DNA from: JAICUY01 sp963716585
GTDB lineage: Bacteria > Chloroflexota > Limnocylindria > QHBO01
NCBI GenBank assembly: GCA_963716585.1
Contig: CAVQTN010000002.1
Span: 248,001-312,000, forward strand
Length of the DNA: 64,000 bases
Direction: 5' to 3'
The stretch's first letter is position 1; the number at the start of each line of letters is the position of its first letter. Under the pieces are notes generated by a model. The model ran no database searches and was not told the origin of the DNA. It worked only from the letters and a program-made list of their open reading frames with translations. The position numbers and the translations under genes are program-made. Positions 1-8,170 of the stretch are shown here, one piece after another.

Positions 1-411
1 CACGTTCAGGATCTTCGACGGTCGGTCGTACATGTAGCGCACCGCCTCGCGGATGAGCACCATCATGGCGAACACGTTGATCGTGTAGGTGCGCACGATG
101 TTGTCGTTGCTGGTGTCCAGCAGCGACCGGGGATCGGCGTAGCCCGCGATGTTGAGCAGCACGTCGACGCTCCCCAGGTCGTCGTGAATGCGACGCATCA
201 GGTTGGGAATGCCGTCGAGATCCGCCAGGTCATATGGGTAGCAGCGGACCTCCGGCCCGCCGCGCTGCATGCGCGACGCGGTCTCGCGCAGCCCGTCGGC
301 ATTGCGAGCGATGAGCGCGATTCCGGTGACGCCCGGCTCCCTGCTCATCCTGATCGCCGCCGCCTGCCCGATCCCCTGGCTTGCCCCGGTGATGACGCAG
401 GTCTTGGTCAT
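1..411 (-). CDS. SDR-family polyol-phosphate dehydrogenase (3' end outside window)
   Basis: The gene starts at ATG 411, reads leftward and runs off the window, so only about 137 residues are seen. Seen: an N-terminal TGASQGIG dinucleotide-binding motif directly after MTKTCVI, and a later NIAG motif, both classic for short-chain dehydrogenases (Rossmann fold, NAD(P)H). It starts two bases after the stop of the cytidylyltransferase gene, so the two are co-transcribed and probably translationally coupled. In the Haemophilus influenzae Bcs1 enzyme a TarI-like domain is fused to an SDR domain that reduces ribulose 5-phosphate; here the same pair would be split into two genes. Inferred role: making the polyol phosphate (ribitol 5-phosphate or similar) that the neighbouring enzyme activates. 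The catalytic YxxxK lies beyond the window edge and cannot be checked. Confidence 0.82.
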   Translation of the reverse strand, partial: MTKTCVITGASQGIGQAAAIRMSREPGVTGIALIARNADGLRETASRMQRGGPEVRCYPYDLADLDGIPNLMRRIHDDLGSVDVLLNIAGYADPRSLLDTSNDNIVRTYTINVFAMMVLIREAVRYMYDRPSKILNV

Positions 412-413
412 CG

Positions 414-1097
414 TCAGCCGCGCCCAAGCGCGTCGGCATACATCGCCTCGGCGATCACGATGTCGCTCGGCACGGTGATCTTCAGATTCGTCTCGGAGCC
501 CGGCAGGATGCGAACCGGGCCGCCGTCGTAGTGGAAGAAGAGGCTGGCATCCTCGGTGAAGGTCAGCGCGTCGCGTCGAGCGGCCTCGTGGGCGGCGAGC
601 AACGTGGCGCCGTCGAATTTCTGCGGAAGCTGGACGTTGACCAGCTCGTTGCGGTCGAGCAGCCCTTCGAGGTAGTCGTGCCCCTTGAGCACCGTGAACG
701 GAATCGGGATGCCGTACATCGTGTTGACGTCCGATGCGTCGATGAGCGCCTGGAACTCCTCGACGCTGACCAACGGCCGGACCGCCTCGTGGATGATCAC
801 CGAATCGCATTCGCCCAGCTGGCGGAGCCCGAAGTAGACCGATTCCTGGCGCGACGACCCGCCGACGATGCAGGCGAAGCGGCGGTCGAAGCCGTGGTTG
901 TCGATCAGCTGGCGCGTCTCGTCGAGATGCGTTTCGGGGCAGGTCACCACCACGGCGTCGATCTGGTGAATCGCGCGAGCCTTCTCCAGCACATGGATGA
1001 GCAACGGCTTGCCGCCCAGGAGCAGGAACTGCTTCGGCATGGGTCGACCGATGCGCTTGCCGATCCCCCCGGCGAGCACGATCATTCCGACCTTCAC
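414..1097 (-). CDS. IspD/TarI-family cytidylyltransferase (polyol-phosphate type likely)
   Basis: A protein of about 227 residues, the normal length for IspD/TarI. It opens with MIVLAGGIGKRIG, the nucleotide-binding loop of the family, followed by PMPKQF, a mid-protein GGSSRQESV, HEAVRPLV (equivalent of HDAARP) and QLPQKF. I chose GTG 1097 because an AGGAGGG ribosome-binding site ends five bases upstream; ATG 1085 is the alternative. Known reaction of the family: CTP plus a polyol phosphate gives CDP-polyol plus PPi. IspD makes CDP-methylerythritol; TarI makes CDP-ribitol. The adjacent SDR gene (two-base gap) and the two divergent TagB/TagF-like genes favour CDP-ribitol or CDP-glycerol for a surface polymer over isoprenoid synthesis. 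That choice is inference; a housekeeping IspD role is not excluded. Confidence 0.8.
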   Translation of the reverse strand: MKVGMIVLAGGIGKRIGRPMPKQFLLLGGKPLLIHVLEKARAIHQIDAVVVTCPETHLDETRQLIDNHGFDRRFACIVGGSSRQESVYFGLRQLGECDSVIIHEAVRPLVSVEEFQALIDASDVNTMYGIPIPFTVLKGHDYLEGLLDRNELVNVQLPQKFDGATLLAAHEAARRDALTFTEDASLFFHYDGGPVRILPGSETNLKITVPSDIVIAEAMYADALGRG

Positions 1098-1161
1098 GGG
1101 CACCCTCCTCACGCCAGCCGCGGCCTCCGGCGGATGGTCGGTGGATTGTACGCGAACCTCT

Positions 1162-2838
1162 ATGATCGGCCCGAGGAGCGGAGGAGCCACCGAGTTGCCG
1201 GACCCCGTCGCCGATCCGATGGACTCGGATCGGCCATCAATCGAGATCGTCTCGCTCGCATGGGAGCGCATCCAGCTGATCATCCGGTCCCGCCTGTGCT
1301 CCGGGGTGGTGTCCCCCGCGTCGGTCCGGCTCGAGCCCTCGGACCATCCCGAGGAGGCCACGCCGCCCACGCGCGCTTCATTGGACGGCGACAGCTTGCT
1401 CATTCGTTTCAACGTCATGCAGGGCCCGGGTCAGCTGCCGCTGCATCCGGGGCGCTGGCTTCTCACCACCGAGCTCGACGGCCGCCGCGCGCCGATCCGG
1501 ATCGTCAATCCGGCGGCCGTGGTCGGCGGCGTCCGAGGGACGCTCGAGCTTGCGCTGTCGCGAGGCTGGTTTCGCGCCGCGCCGACCGCGGATGCATCCA
1601 CCGGGCGATTCGTGCTCGACGTCGAGCTCCTTCCGCGCGATTCGGAGGCACTCCCTCCGGACCGGCCCGGGCTGCGTTCTGGCGTGCGGCGCTGGCAACC
1701 GATGACCGAGCTGCGGAGGCGGCTGTTCCTGGCTCTGCTCGGCGTCTTCGAGGCCATGACCCGGCGCGACGGCCACCAGGTGCTGTTCACCTCCGATTCG
1801 CGGGCCGACCTGTCCGGCAACCTGAAGATCGTCCATGACCGGATGGTCGAGCGTGGGCTGGGCCGTCGCTATCGGCTGCGCACGCTCTTCAAGCCGAGCG
1901 TCAGCGCCGGACGCGGCTGGAGGGATCGGCTGCGCCTGCCGCGCCTGCTGGCCGGCTCCGATGTCATCCTGCTCGATGACTATCAGCCGATCATCTATCG
2001 CTTCACGCCGCCGGTCGGGGTGCGCGTCATCCAGCTCTGGCACGCGTCGGGCGCCTTCAAGACGGTCGGTTACAGCCGGGTCGGCAAGCCCGGTGGCCCG
2101 AGTCCGTATTCGATGACCCACAAGAACTACACCCACGCCATCGTGAGCTCGAATCACGACGTGCCGTACTACGCGGAGGCATTCGGCATCCCCGAGGAGC
2201 GCGTCGTGCCAACCGGAATCCCACGCATGGACCGCTTCTTCGACGAGCAGGCGCGCACGGCGGGTCGGGCGTCGGCCCACGCTGCCTTTCCCGAGATCGG
2301 GGAGCGCATGGCGATCCTGTTCGCGCCGACCTTCCGCGGCAGCGGACCCCGCAGCGCGTTCTACGACATCGAGCTCGTCGACTTCGCCGCGCTCCACGCG
2401 CTGTGCGTCGAGAAGGACGCCGTGGCGATCATCAGGATGCATCCATTCGTGCGCGAGGCGCTCGCCATCCCGCCGCAGCTCGGCGACCGGCTGCTGGATG
2501 GCTCGCGTGGCGACATCGACGTCAACGACCTGTTGTTCGGCGTGGACCTGCTGATCACCGACTACTCATCGATCGTGTTCGAGTACTCGACCCTCGGCCG
2601 GCCCATGCTCTTCTTCGCCTACGACCTCGAGGAGTACGTCGCCACCCGCGACTTCTACGTGCCGTTCGAGGAGTTCGTGCCGGGTCGCATCGTGCGCACC
2701 TTCGACGAGCTGCTGGATGCCATCCGGCACGACGACTACCAGGTCGAGAAGGTCGCGGCCTTCGCCGGGCGGCACTTCGAGCACCTCGACGGAATGTCGG
2801 CGGATCGCGTCATCGACGAGCTGATCCTGGCCCGATGA
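1162..2838 (+). CDS. TagB/TagF-like CDP-polyol polyolphosphotransferase
   Basis: About 558 residues. The C-terminal 380 form a GT-B-type poly(polyol phosphate) transferase: LWHASGAFK near the middle, RMHPF, and ITDYSSIVFEYSTLGRP, the signature of TagB, TagF and TarL enzymes that move a polyol phosphate from a CDP-polyol onto a growing chain at the cytoplasmic face. The N-terminal 170 residues are not recognised and may bind substrate or membrane. The start is uncertain: ATG 1162, TTG 1195 (with a GGAGGA nine bases upstream) and ATG 1219 are all in frame. The gene is divergent from the cytidylyltransferase across about 64 bp and overlaps the next transferase by four bases (ATGA), so the pair forms an operon. 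It probably builds a teichoic-acid-like or capsule polymer. Confidence 0.85.
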   Translation: MIGPRSGGATELPDPVADPMDSDRPSIEIVSLAWERIQLIIRSRLCSGVVSPASVRLEPSDHPEEATPPTRASLDGDSLLIRFNVMQGPGQLPLHPGRWLLTTELDGRRAPIRIVNPAAVVGGVRGTLELALSRGWFRAAPTADASTGRFVLDVELLPRDSEALPPDRPGLRSGVRRWQPMTELRRRLFLALLGVFEAMTRRDGHQVLFTSDSRADLSGNLKIVHDRMVERGLGRRYRLRTLFKPSVSAGRGWRDRLRLPRLLAGSDVILLDDYQPIIYRFTPPVGVRVIQLWHASGAFKTVGYSRVGKPGGPSPYSMTHKNYTHAIVSSNHDVPYYAEAFGIPEERVVPTGIPRMDRFFDEQARTAGRASAHAAFPEIGERMAILFAPTFRGSGPRSAFYDIELVDFAALHALCVEKDAVAIIRMHPFVREALAIPPQLGDRLLDGSRGDIDVNDLLFGVDLLITDYSSIVFEYSTLGRPMLFFAYDLEEYVATRDFYVPFEEFVPGRIVRTFDELLDAIRHDDYQVEKVAAFAGRHFEHLDGMSADRVIDELILAR

Positions 2839-4013
2839 GGCGGCTGCTCCTCGAGCTGCGCATCTGGCTGGTGCGCCTGCCGTTCGCCGTCGCGCGCCTC
2901 CTGCCGCTGCGACGCCGTGTGGTGCTTGCCACGGCGCACGCCGCGCGGCTGGGCGGCAACCTGGCGTTCATCCGGGACGAGCTGGCGCGGACGGACCCGG
3001 AGGCACGGGTCGTGGTCCTCGCCCATGCTCCCGCTGCCGGGCTGCGAGGCCGGCTCGCGGCCGCGGGCCAGGCGATGCTGGCCGGCTATCACCTGGCCAC
3101 CGCGCGGCTGTTCGTGGTCGACGACTACTTCTTCCCGATCTACGTCGTGCATCCACGCGCCGGGACCACGATCGTGCAGACCTGGCACGCCTCCGGCGCG
3201 TTCAAGAAAGTGGGATACAGCGTGCTCGACAAGTCGTTCGGCGCCGATGCGCTGCTCACCGGCCGCGTGCGGATCCACGCCAATTACGACATCTGCCTCG
3301 TCCCCTCGCAATCGGCCGCGGCGCACTATGCCGAGGCGTTTCGGCTGCCCCTCGACCGGTTCGTGTCGCACCTCGGCATCCCGCGCACCGACCTGTTCTT
3401 CGACGCGGCGGCGCGCGAGCGCGCCTCCGCTGCGATTCGTGGCCGATATGCCATCGCGCCCGGAAGGCGTGTGATCCTGTATGCGCCCACCTTTCGGGGA
3501 GACGCGATCAGGGACGCGCATGCGACCGACGACCTCGACCTGGAGGTCCTGCACGAGCGCCTTGGCGGCGACCATGTGCTGCTCGTTCGGCTGCACCCGT
3601 TCGTCCGCGCCAAGCTTCGGCTGGGAACCGCCCTCGCCGGCTTTGCCATCGACGTCTCCGACCACCCCGATATCAACGAGCTGATGCTCGTCAGCGACGT
3701 GCTGGTCACCGACTACTCGAGCGCCATCTACGAGTTTGCCCTGCTGCGCAGGCCCATGGCGTTCTTCGCCCCCGACCTCGCGGCCTACGAACGCGAGCGC
3801 GGCTTCTACTTCGACTATCGGAGCGGGGTCCCGGGGCCGGTCTTCGAGGAGACCGCGCCGCTGGCCGGCTACCTGCGCGCCGGCGACTTCGATCTCGAGC
3901 GCGTGGAGCGATTCCGCGCAGCCTCGTTCGACGTCGCTGACGGCCACGCCTCGCAGCGGTTCGTGAATGAGATCGCGCTGCCGGCACTTGCCGGGCGCTC
4001 CGGGCGAGCCTAG
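2835..4013 (+). CDS. Second TagB/TagF-like polyolphosphotransferase
   Basis: 392 residues from ATG 2835, which overlaps the stop of the previous gene as ATGA. It lacks the extra N-terminal region of its neighbour and is essentially the catalytic domain alone. Seen: a basic, hydrophobic N-terminus (RRLLLELRIWLVRLPFAVARLL) that could seat it on the membrane, then TWHASGAFKK, RLHPFV and VTDYSSAIYEF. Two such transferases in tandem commonly divide the work into a primase (TagB-like, adds the first unit) and a polymerase (TagF/TarL-like); which is which cannot be decided here. The stop codon shares the bases CTAG (4010-4013) with the stop of the convergent MFS gene. Confidence 0.85.
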   Translation: MRRLLLELRIWLVRLPFAVARLLPLRRRVVLATAHAARLGGNLAFIRDELARTDPEARVVVLAHAPAAGLRGRLAAAGQAMLAGYHLATARLFVVDDYFFPIYVVHPRAGTTIVQTWHASGAFKKVGYSVLDKSFGADALLTGRVRIHANYDICLVPSQSAAAHYAEAFRLPLDRFVSHLGIPRTDLFFDAAARERASAAIRGRYAIAPGRRVILYAPTFRGDAIRDAHATDDLDLEVLHERLGGDHVLLVRLHPFVRAKLRLGTALAGFAIDVSDHPDINELMLVSDVLVTDYSSAIYEFALLRRPMAFFAPDLAAYERERGFYFDYRSGVPGPVFEETAPLAGYLRAGDFDLERVERFRAASFDVADGHASQRFVNEIALPALAGRSGRA

Positions 4014-5383
4014 GCGTCCTCGTACGGTCCGACGGCGCCAGCCGGCGACGCCAGGTGCTGCTCCGGCACGCGGCGGCGCTCGTCGCCGCCGCCAGCGGGG
4101 AGCCGCCACGACAGCGCCAGGCCTGCGAGGACGACCACCACCATCAATGCGTCGGCGCTGGCAATGGCCGTGGCCAGCGGCAGGTCACCGACCTGCGAGA
4201 CCGCCACGAACGCCCCGCCCACTCCGGCGCCCAGGGCCGTGCCGAGGGTGAACATCAGCTGCAGGGCCGATGACGCCGCGCCCTCACGCCCCGGCTCGGC
4301 GGTCTGCAGCACCAGGACGGTGAGCGTCGAGTAGGCGATGCCCATGCCCAGCCCGGCGACGGCCCAGCCGAGCGCCGAGGTGAGCACGGGCAGGCCCGGC
4401 AGCAGGACCAGCGCGCTGATCGCCACCCCGGCGCCGATCAGCCCGGAGCCCGCGGCAACGAGGCGGGGCCGCTGCAGACCGCCCATGCGTGAGGGCAGCC
4501 AGGCGCCAACGCCCCAGGTCACCGCGGCAGCGGAGAGGGCCACGCCCCCAAGCGTCGTCGATCCGCCTCGAACGCCGGTCACCGCCAGCGGGATGAACGC
4601 CTCCGTTCCGAAAAAGGCGAACGCGACCAGGAAGACGACCCCGAACACGGCCGGGCGGCCGCGGCGAGCGCGGAGCGAGCCTGCTGGGAGCAGGCGGCGC
4701 AGGCCACTCAGCGCCAGCCAGGCGCCGGTGATCAGCAGCACGGCGGCGATGACGGGCTGGCCCGGCACGAGCCCGCCGAGCAGCAGCGTGCTGCCCACGG
4801 CAAGTCGCACCGCGTCAAAGGCGCGGCCGGTGGCGCCGCCGACGCCGGGGTGCGCCGACCGACCGAGGTCAGCCACCGGTCGGAGCACCGCACCGCCCAT
4901 CAGCAACACCGCCGGCACCAGGGCCAGGAAGACCCACCGCCAGCTCAGGTGCTCGGCCACCAGTCCGGCCACGCCGGGACCCACCAGTCCGGGGATCACC
5001 CAGGCACTGGAAAGCAGCGCCACCATGCGTGCCATGCCGGCGGGCGGATAAGCACGTGCGATGACGAGGTAGACCACCGCGCCGATCGCACCGGAGCCGA
5101 AGCCCTGCACCGCCCGTCCCAAGATGACGATCGGCATGCTCGGCGCCACGCCCGAGACCACCAGCCCGACCGCGAAGAAGAGCAGCCCGAGTGCAAAGCC
5201 ACGTCCAGGCCCGTGCCGGTCGGCGTCGCCACCGGCCAGCGTGATGCCCACGATGTTGGTGAGCCAGAACGCGCTGAATGCCCAGCCGTACAGGTCCAGC
5301 TGCCCAAGCTCACCAACCGTCGCGGGGAGGATCGTCGGCACGGCCATGCCCTCGAACGCCACGGCGGTGACGAGTCCGACCAT
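4010..5383 (-). CDS. MFS transporter, drug:H+ antiporter type
   Basis: About 457 residues with roughly 12-14 hydrophobic helices spread along the whole length, alanine-, glycine- and valine-rich. The motif-A-like loop GGDADRHGPGRG follows helix 2, and the IVILGRAVQGFGSGAIGAVVYLVIAR stretch resembles helix 4 of drug efflux MFS proteins. The first good start is ATG 5383, which puts helix 1 at the very N-terminus; no clear ribosome-binding site is seen and a non-ATG start slightly upstream is possible. The gene lies 37 bp downstream of the phosphofructokinase gene on the same strand. The substrate cannot be told from sequence; export of a small organic molecule or sugar is the family expectation. 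Confidence 0.82.
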   Translation of the reverse strand: MVGLVTAVAFEGMAVPTILPATVGELGQLDLYGWAFSAFWLTNIVGITLAGGDADRHGPGRGFALGLLFFAVGLVVSGVAPSMPIVILGRAVQGFGSGAIGAVVYLVIARAYPPAGMARMVALLSSAWVIPGLVGPGVAGLVAEHLSWRWVFLALVPAVLLMGGAVLRPVADLGRSAHPGVGGATGRAFDAVRLAVGSTLLLGGLVPGQPVIAAVLLITGAWLALSGLRRLLPAGSLRARRGRPAVFGVVFLVAFAFFGTEAFIPLAVTGVRGGSTTLGGVALSAAAVTWGVGAWLPSRMGGLQRPRLVAAGSGLIGAGVAISALVLLPGLPVLTSALGWAVAGLGMGIAYSTLTVLVLQTAEPGREGAASSALQLMFTLGTALGAGVGGAFVAVSQVGDLPLATAIASADALMVVVVLAGLALSWRLPAGGGDERRRVPEQHLASPAGAVGPYEDA

Positions 5384-5420
5384 CGCCAGGGTCAGCAGCC
5401 TGCGGGGCGGCGCCCAGACC

Positions 5421-6602
5421 TCAGTCAGCGATGGAGGTCCCGAGCATGAGCGGGGCGCCGAGACGATGCTCGTAACGCGGGCGGAAGCGAGCCTCGTTGT
5501 ACATCGTCGCAACGTCGACTCGCCGCGGCCCGAGCGAGGCGTCGGGGAGCGGCGCGTGGGCGTAGCGGCCGCCGCGCACGGCGGACATGCGCCCCGCCAC
5601 GCCCTCCGCCAGCAGATCCATCGCGACGTTGGCGAAGGTGATGGCCACCATCTGGTCAAGCGCGTCGGGATCCCCCGAGCGAAGGTCGTAGGTCAGGTCG
5701 CTGTTGACCGTCTCGATCCCGGTCCGGCGCCGCAGCTCGACGGCAAGCGCGTAGCCGACGTCGGCCTTGTGCCGATGGCCGTAGGCGTCCGCCTCGCCGA
5801 CCTCGCCCAACGTCCCGCCGCGCCAGATGGCCCCCTCCGAGGCGATGACGAACGCGTAACCGGACGGGTTCAGCAAGCGGTCGTCGACGAGCACGGCGGC
5901 CAGGTTGTCGAGGTCGAACGGGGCCTCGGGCAGGACGCAGCGCGCACTGGTGACGTAGGCCGCGTACCAGGCGCTGAACCCCGAGTTGCGGCCGAAGATG
6001 CGGAAGACGCCGAGGCGCTCGTGCGAACCCAGCGTCGTGCGCTGCCGGTTGATGAGCTCCTTGGCGCGGGTGACCGCCGTCGAGAAGCCGATGCAGTACT
6101 CGGTCCCCGCCACGTCGTTGTCCATGGTCTTGGGGATGGCCACCAGCGGAACGCCCTCGTCGCCGAGCCGGTGCGCGTAGCCGAGCGTGTCATCGCCACC
6201 GATGGCCACCAGCGCGTCGATCCCCAGGCGCCCGATGTTGTCGAGCACCAGCGGCGTCAGGTCGTAGCTGCCATCCGGCTTGCGGTAGCCGGCTTTCTGT
6301 TGATCGGTCAGGAACTCGGGCAGTGCCTCGGCGGGCATGTGCCCGGGATTGGTGCGCGACGTATGCAGCACGGTCCCGCCGCTGCGATCGATGGCGCGCG
6401 TGTTGCGGCGGTCGAGCGGCCAGATGTAGGCGCCATCCGGCCCGTCGGTCCATTGCAGGTGGGTGAGCCCCTGCCAGCCGCGACGGATACCGACGACCTC
6501 CCAGTCGAGCTCACTCGACCGATACACCACGCTCTTGATCACGGAGTTGAGTCCCGGCACGTCGCCGCCGCCGGTCAGGACGCCGATGCGTTTGCTGCTC
6601 AT
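5421..6602 (-). CDS. pfp: 6-phosphofructokinase, pyrophosphate-dependent type predicted
   Basis: 393 residues from ATG 6602 (GTG 6605 is adjacent; AGGA lies nine bases upstream of the ATG). It carries out the glycolytic phosphorylation of fructose 6-phosphate. Seen: GGGDVPGLN near residue 11, GGDDTLG near 135, and PKTMDND near 157. In ATP-dependent enzymes the two discriminating positions are glycine (GGDGS and PGTIDND). Here they are Asp and Lys, the pair established for pyrophosphate-dependent enzymes, so PPi is the likely phosphoryl donor and the step reversible. Further conserved stretches include LGVFRIFGRNSGF in the substrate region. It is divergent from a small zinc-ribbon gene and followed closely by an MFS gene. 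Cofactor preference is a prediction. Confidence 0.9.
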   Translation of the reverse strand: MSSKRIGVLTGGGDVPGLNSVIKSVVYRSSELDWEVVGIRRGWQGLTHLQWTDGPDGAYIWPLDRRNTRAIDRSGGTVLHTSRTNPGHMPAEALPEFLTDQQKAGYRKPDGSYDLTPLVLDNIGRLGIDALVAIGGDDTLGYAHRLGDEGVPLVAIPKTMDNDVAGTEYCIGFSTAVTRAKELINRQRTTLGSHERLGVFRIFGRNSGFSAWYAAYVTSARCVLPEAPFDLDNLAAVLVDDRLLNPSGYAFVIASEGAIWRGGTLGEVGEADAYGHRHKADVGYALAVELRRRTGIETVNSDLTYDLRSGDPDALDQMVAITFANVAMDLLAEGVAGRMSAVRGGRYAHAPLPDASLGPRRVDVATMYNEARFRPRYEHRLGAPLMLGTSIAD

Positions 6603-6665
6603 CACCCTCCATCCTGCGCGACCGGTGCAAGTGCTGCGGCGCGCGGTGGAAATCCAGGGGGCCGT

Positions 6666-6705
6666 TTGTATTGGGCGTCAAAATGGGGCATAATTGGACA
6701 TCCAA
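6666..6705 (+). promoter_or_regulatory. Sigma70-type promoter with overlapping inverted repeat
   Basis: TTGTAT (6666-6671) and CATAAT (6689-6694) are separated by 17 bases, a good -35/-10 pair for the small gene at 6705. The expected start site would be about 6701, leaving almost no leader before the ATG. An inverted repeat TTGGA-CA-TCCAA (6694-6705) overlaps the start site and abuts the ATG, so a repressor could sit there. Confidence 0.45.
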
Positions 6706-6893
6706 TGAAGATGACCCGAGAACGTCGCTATGTGACGTGGCGCCTCCCCGATCGTCAATTCTCCAAGGTTCACCTGATGGCGGACTCCGACCTGACGCTG
6801 TGCGGCCGCACGCCGCCACGCGCGACCGGGAGCCCGCAGCCGCCGATTCCGGACATCTCGCTCTGTCCGACATGCATCGCCAACGAGTCCTGA
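6705..6893 (+). CDS. Small zinc-ribbon-like protein (62 residues)
   Basis: A 62-residue basic protein, MKMTRERRYVTWRLPDRQF onward. It carries a possible metal site of one His and three Cys: VHLMADSDLTLCGR followed near the C-terminus by CPTC. Short proteins of this HxnC...CxxC pattern occur in Actinobacteria and Chloroflexota with unknown function. No Shine-Dalgarno is seen before the ATG, but a plausible promoter ends only ten bases upstream, consistent with a leaderless message. It is divergent from the PFK gene. DNA or RNA binding is possible but not shown. Confidence 0.6.
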   Translation: MKMTRERRYVTWRLPDRQFSKVHLMADSDLTLCGRTPPRATGSPQPPIPDISLCPTCIANES

Positions 6894-7018
6894 TCGGCTT
6901 CTAGCGGCGCTCGCCCCTGACGCGGCATCCACGGAGTGGGTGTCGCGTTTCCGCGTCCACGGATCGGCCGCGTGGGCCGCTCGCCATCGGGTGATCGGAG
7001 TCGCGTGGACGAAGAAGT

Positions 7019-7121
7019 GTCCCGAAGGAACCGCGACGGCGACGGGGCCACAAGGACCGCCGTGCCGGTACCGGAACCCTTGATGCAATCTCGTGAGCCG
7101 GTGTCGCTGCCCCTTCGGGAC
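7019..7121. repeat. Intergenic repeat element, copy A, with terminal inverted repeats
   Basis: The element is bounded by GTCCCGAAGG (7019-7028) and its inverse CCTTCGGGAC (7112-7121), giving 103 bp. Inside is a 33-bp block (7064-7096) beginning GCCGGTACCGGAACCC that is identical in copy B at 9600-9632. Similarity to copy B continues beyond the right terminus in patches (CTTATCCCCGA and CGTCCACA). The arms could form a long cruciform or an RNA hairpin. It looks like a MITE or REP-like dispersed element; no transposase is nearby. The remaining DNA between 6894 and 7386 holds no recognisable gene apart from the hairpin at 7229-7260. Confidence 0.7.
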
Positions 7122-7228
7122 GACCAGATGGTAGGCCGATGCCACCGCGAGGCACAAGATGGCTTATCCCCGAATTTCGGCTCGATTCGACCATTCGTCC
7201 ACACCGTTTCCCCAGCCGGCGCCGGAGA

Positions 7229-7260
7229 GCGATGCCCCGCCGGGTGCAGCGGGGCATCGC
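7229..7260. other. Perfect 12-bp hairpin upstream of msrA
   Basis: GCGATGCCCCGC (7229-7240) is followed by an eight-base loop and its exact inverse GCGGGGCATCGC (7249-7260). No T-run follows, so an intrinsic terminator is not obvious. It lies about 125 bp upstream of msrA and could be an operator or an RNA structure in the msrA leader. Confidence 0.5.
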
Positions 7261-7386
7261 CGCCGCCCTCGGATCCTTCGGCACGACCCGAACCGAACAG
7301 GCGACACCGTGGATACGCGTCGAGGCCGGGCAACGTTCATCGGGAGGCGTCATCGCTGCTTCACGGTCCCGGCGTAGACTTCGGAC

Positions 7387-8070
7387 ATGTGGTTTCTGAA
7401 CTCGCACAAGACCAAGATGCCGGATCCGGCCGAGGCGCTACCCGGACGGCCGTCGGCGATTCCGACCGCCGAGCGACATTTCGTGAACGGGACTCCGCTC
7501 CAACCGCCCTATCCGCAGGGTGCCGAGGTGGCGACCTTCGCGATGGGCTGCTTCTGGGGCGCCGAGAAGATGTTCTGGCAGACGCCCGGGGTGATCTCGA
7601 CCTCGGCCGGCTACAGCGGCGGCACAACCCCGAACCCGACCTACCAGGAGGTCTGCTCGGCGAGGACCGGGCACGCCGAAGTGGTGCAGGTCGTCTTCGA
7701 TCCCACGCGGGTGACCTACGAGCAGCTCCTCCAGCGCTTCTGGGAGAACCACGACCCGACGCAGGGCATGCGCCAGGGCAATGACGTGGGCACCCAGTAC
7801 CGATCGGCCATCTTCACCCATTCGGCCGCGCAACAGGCAGCCGCGGAGGCCTCGCGTGACATGTACCAGCGTGAGCTGATCACGGCCGGGTTCGGCCCGA
7901 TCACCACCGAGATCGCGCCGGCGCCCGACTACTACTTCGCGGAGGACTACCACCAGCAGTACCTCGCCAGGGTCCCGAACGGCTACTGCCCGGACCACGG
8001 AACCGGGGTTGCCTGTCCCATCGGCCTCGGCGTGCACGCGAAGGGCACCGAGCAGATCGAGCTGGTCTAG
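7387..8070 (+). CDS. msrA: Peptide-methionine (S)-S-oxide reductase MsrA
   Basis: 227 residues from ATG 7387. The catalytic motif GCFWGAE is at residues 54-60 with the nucleophilic Cys at 55, followed by GYSGGTTPNPTYQEVC, HAEVVQVVFDP and ENHDPTQG, all typical of MsrA. Two Cys near the C-terminus (GYCPDHG and VACPIG, about residues 201 and 210) are placed like the recycling cysteines that thioredoxin reduces. It reduces the S-diastereomer of methionine sulfoxide in proteins. The N-terminal 40 residues extend beyond the catalytic core and show no signal peptide, so it is cytoplasmic. No msrB is seen nearby. Confidence 0.95.
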   Translation: MWFLNSHKTKMPDPAEALPGRPSAIPTAERHFVNGTPLQPPYPQGAEVATFAMGCFWGAEKMFWQTPGVISTSAGYSGGTTPNPTYQEVCSARTGHAEVVQVVFDPTRVTYEQLLQRFWENHDPTQGMRQGNDVGTQYRSAIFTHSAAQQAAAEASRDMYQRELITAGFGPITTEIAPAPDYYFAEDYHQQYLARVPNGYCPDHGTGVACPIGLGVHAKGTEQIELV

Positions 8071-8170
8071 GTCCTCGCCCGCGACAGTGGTGCCGTGACG
8101 CAACGGGGCCGAGGGCGCCGAGCGACGAAAGGCTTGACGGGTGGCCCGCGCGGGGCCACGATCGCGCAAG

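Noticed and set aside
531..1838. Long plus-strand frame opposite the cytidylyltransferase gene
   Set aside because: It is Arg/Asp-rich with no family resemblance and is the mirror of a well-supported gene; high GC makes such antisense frames common.
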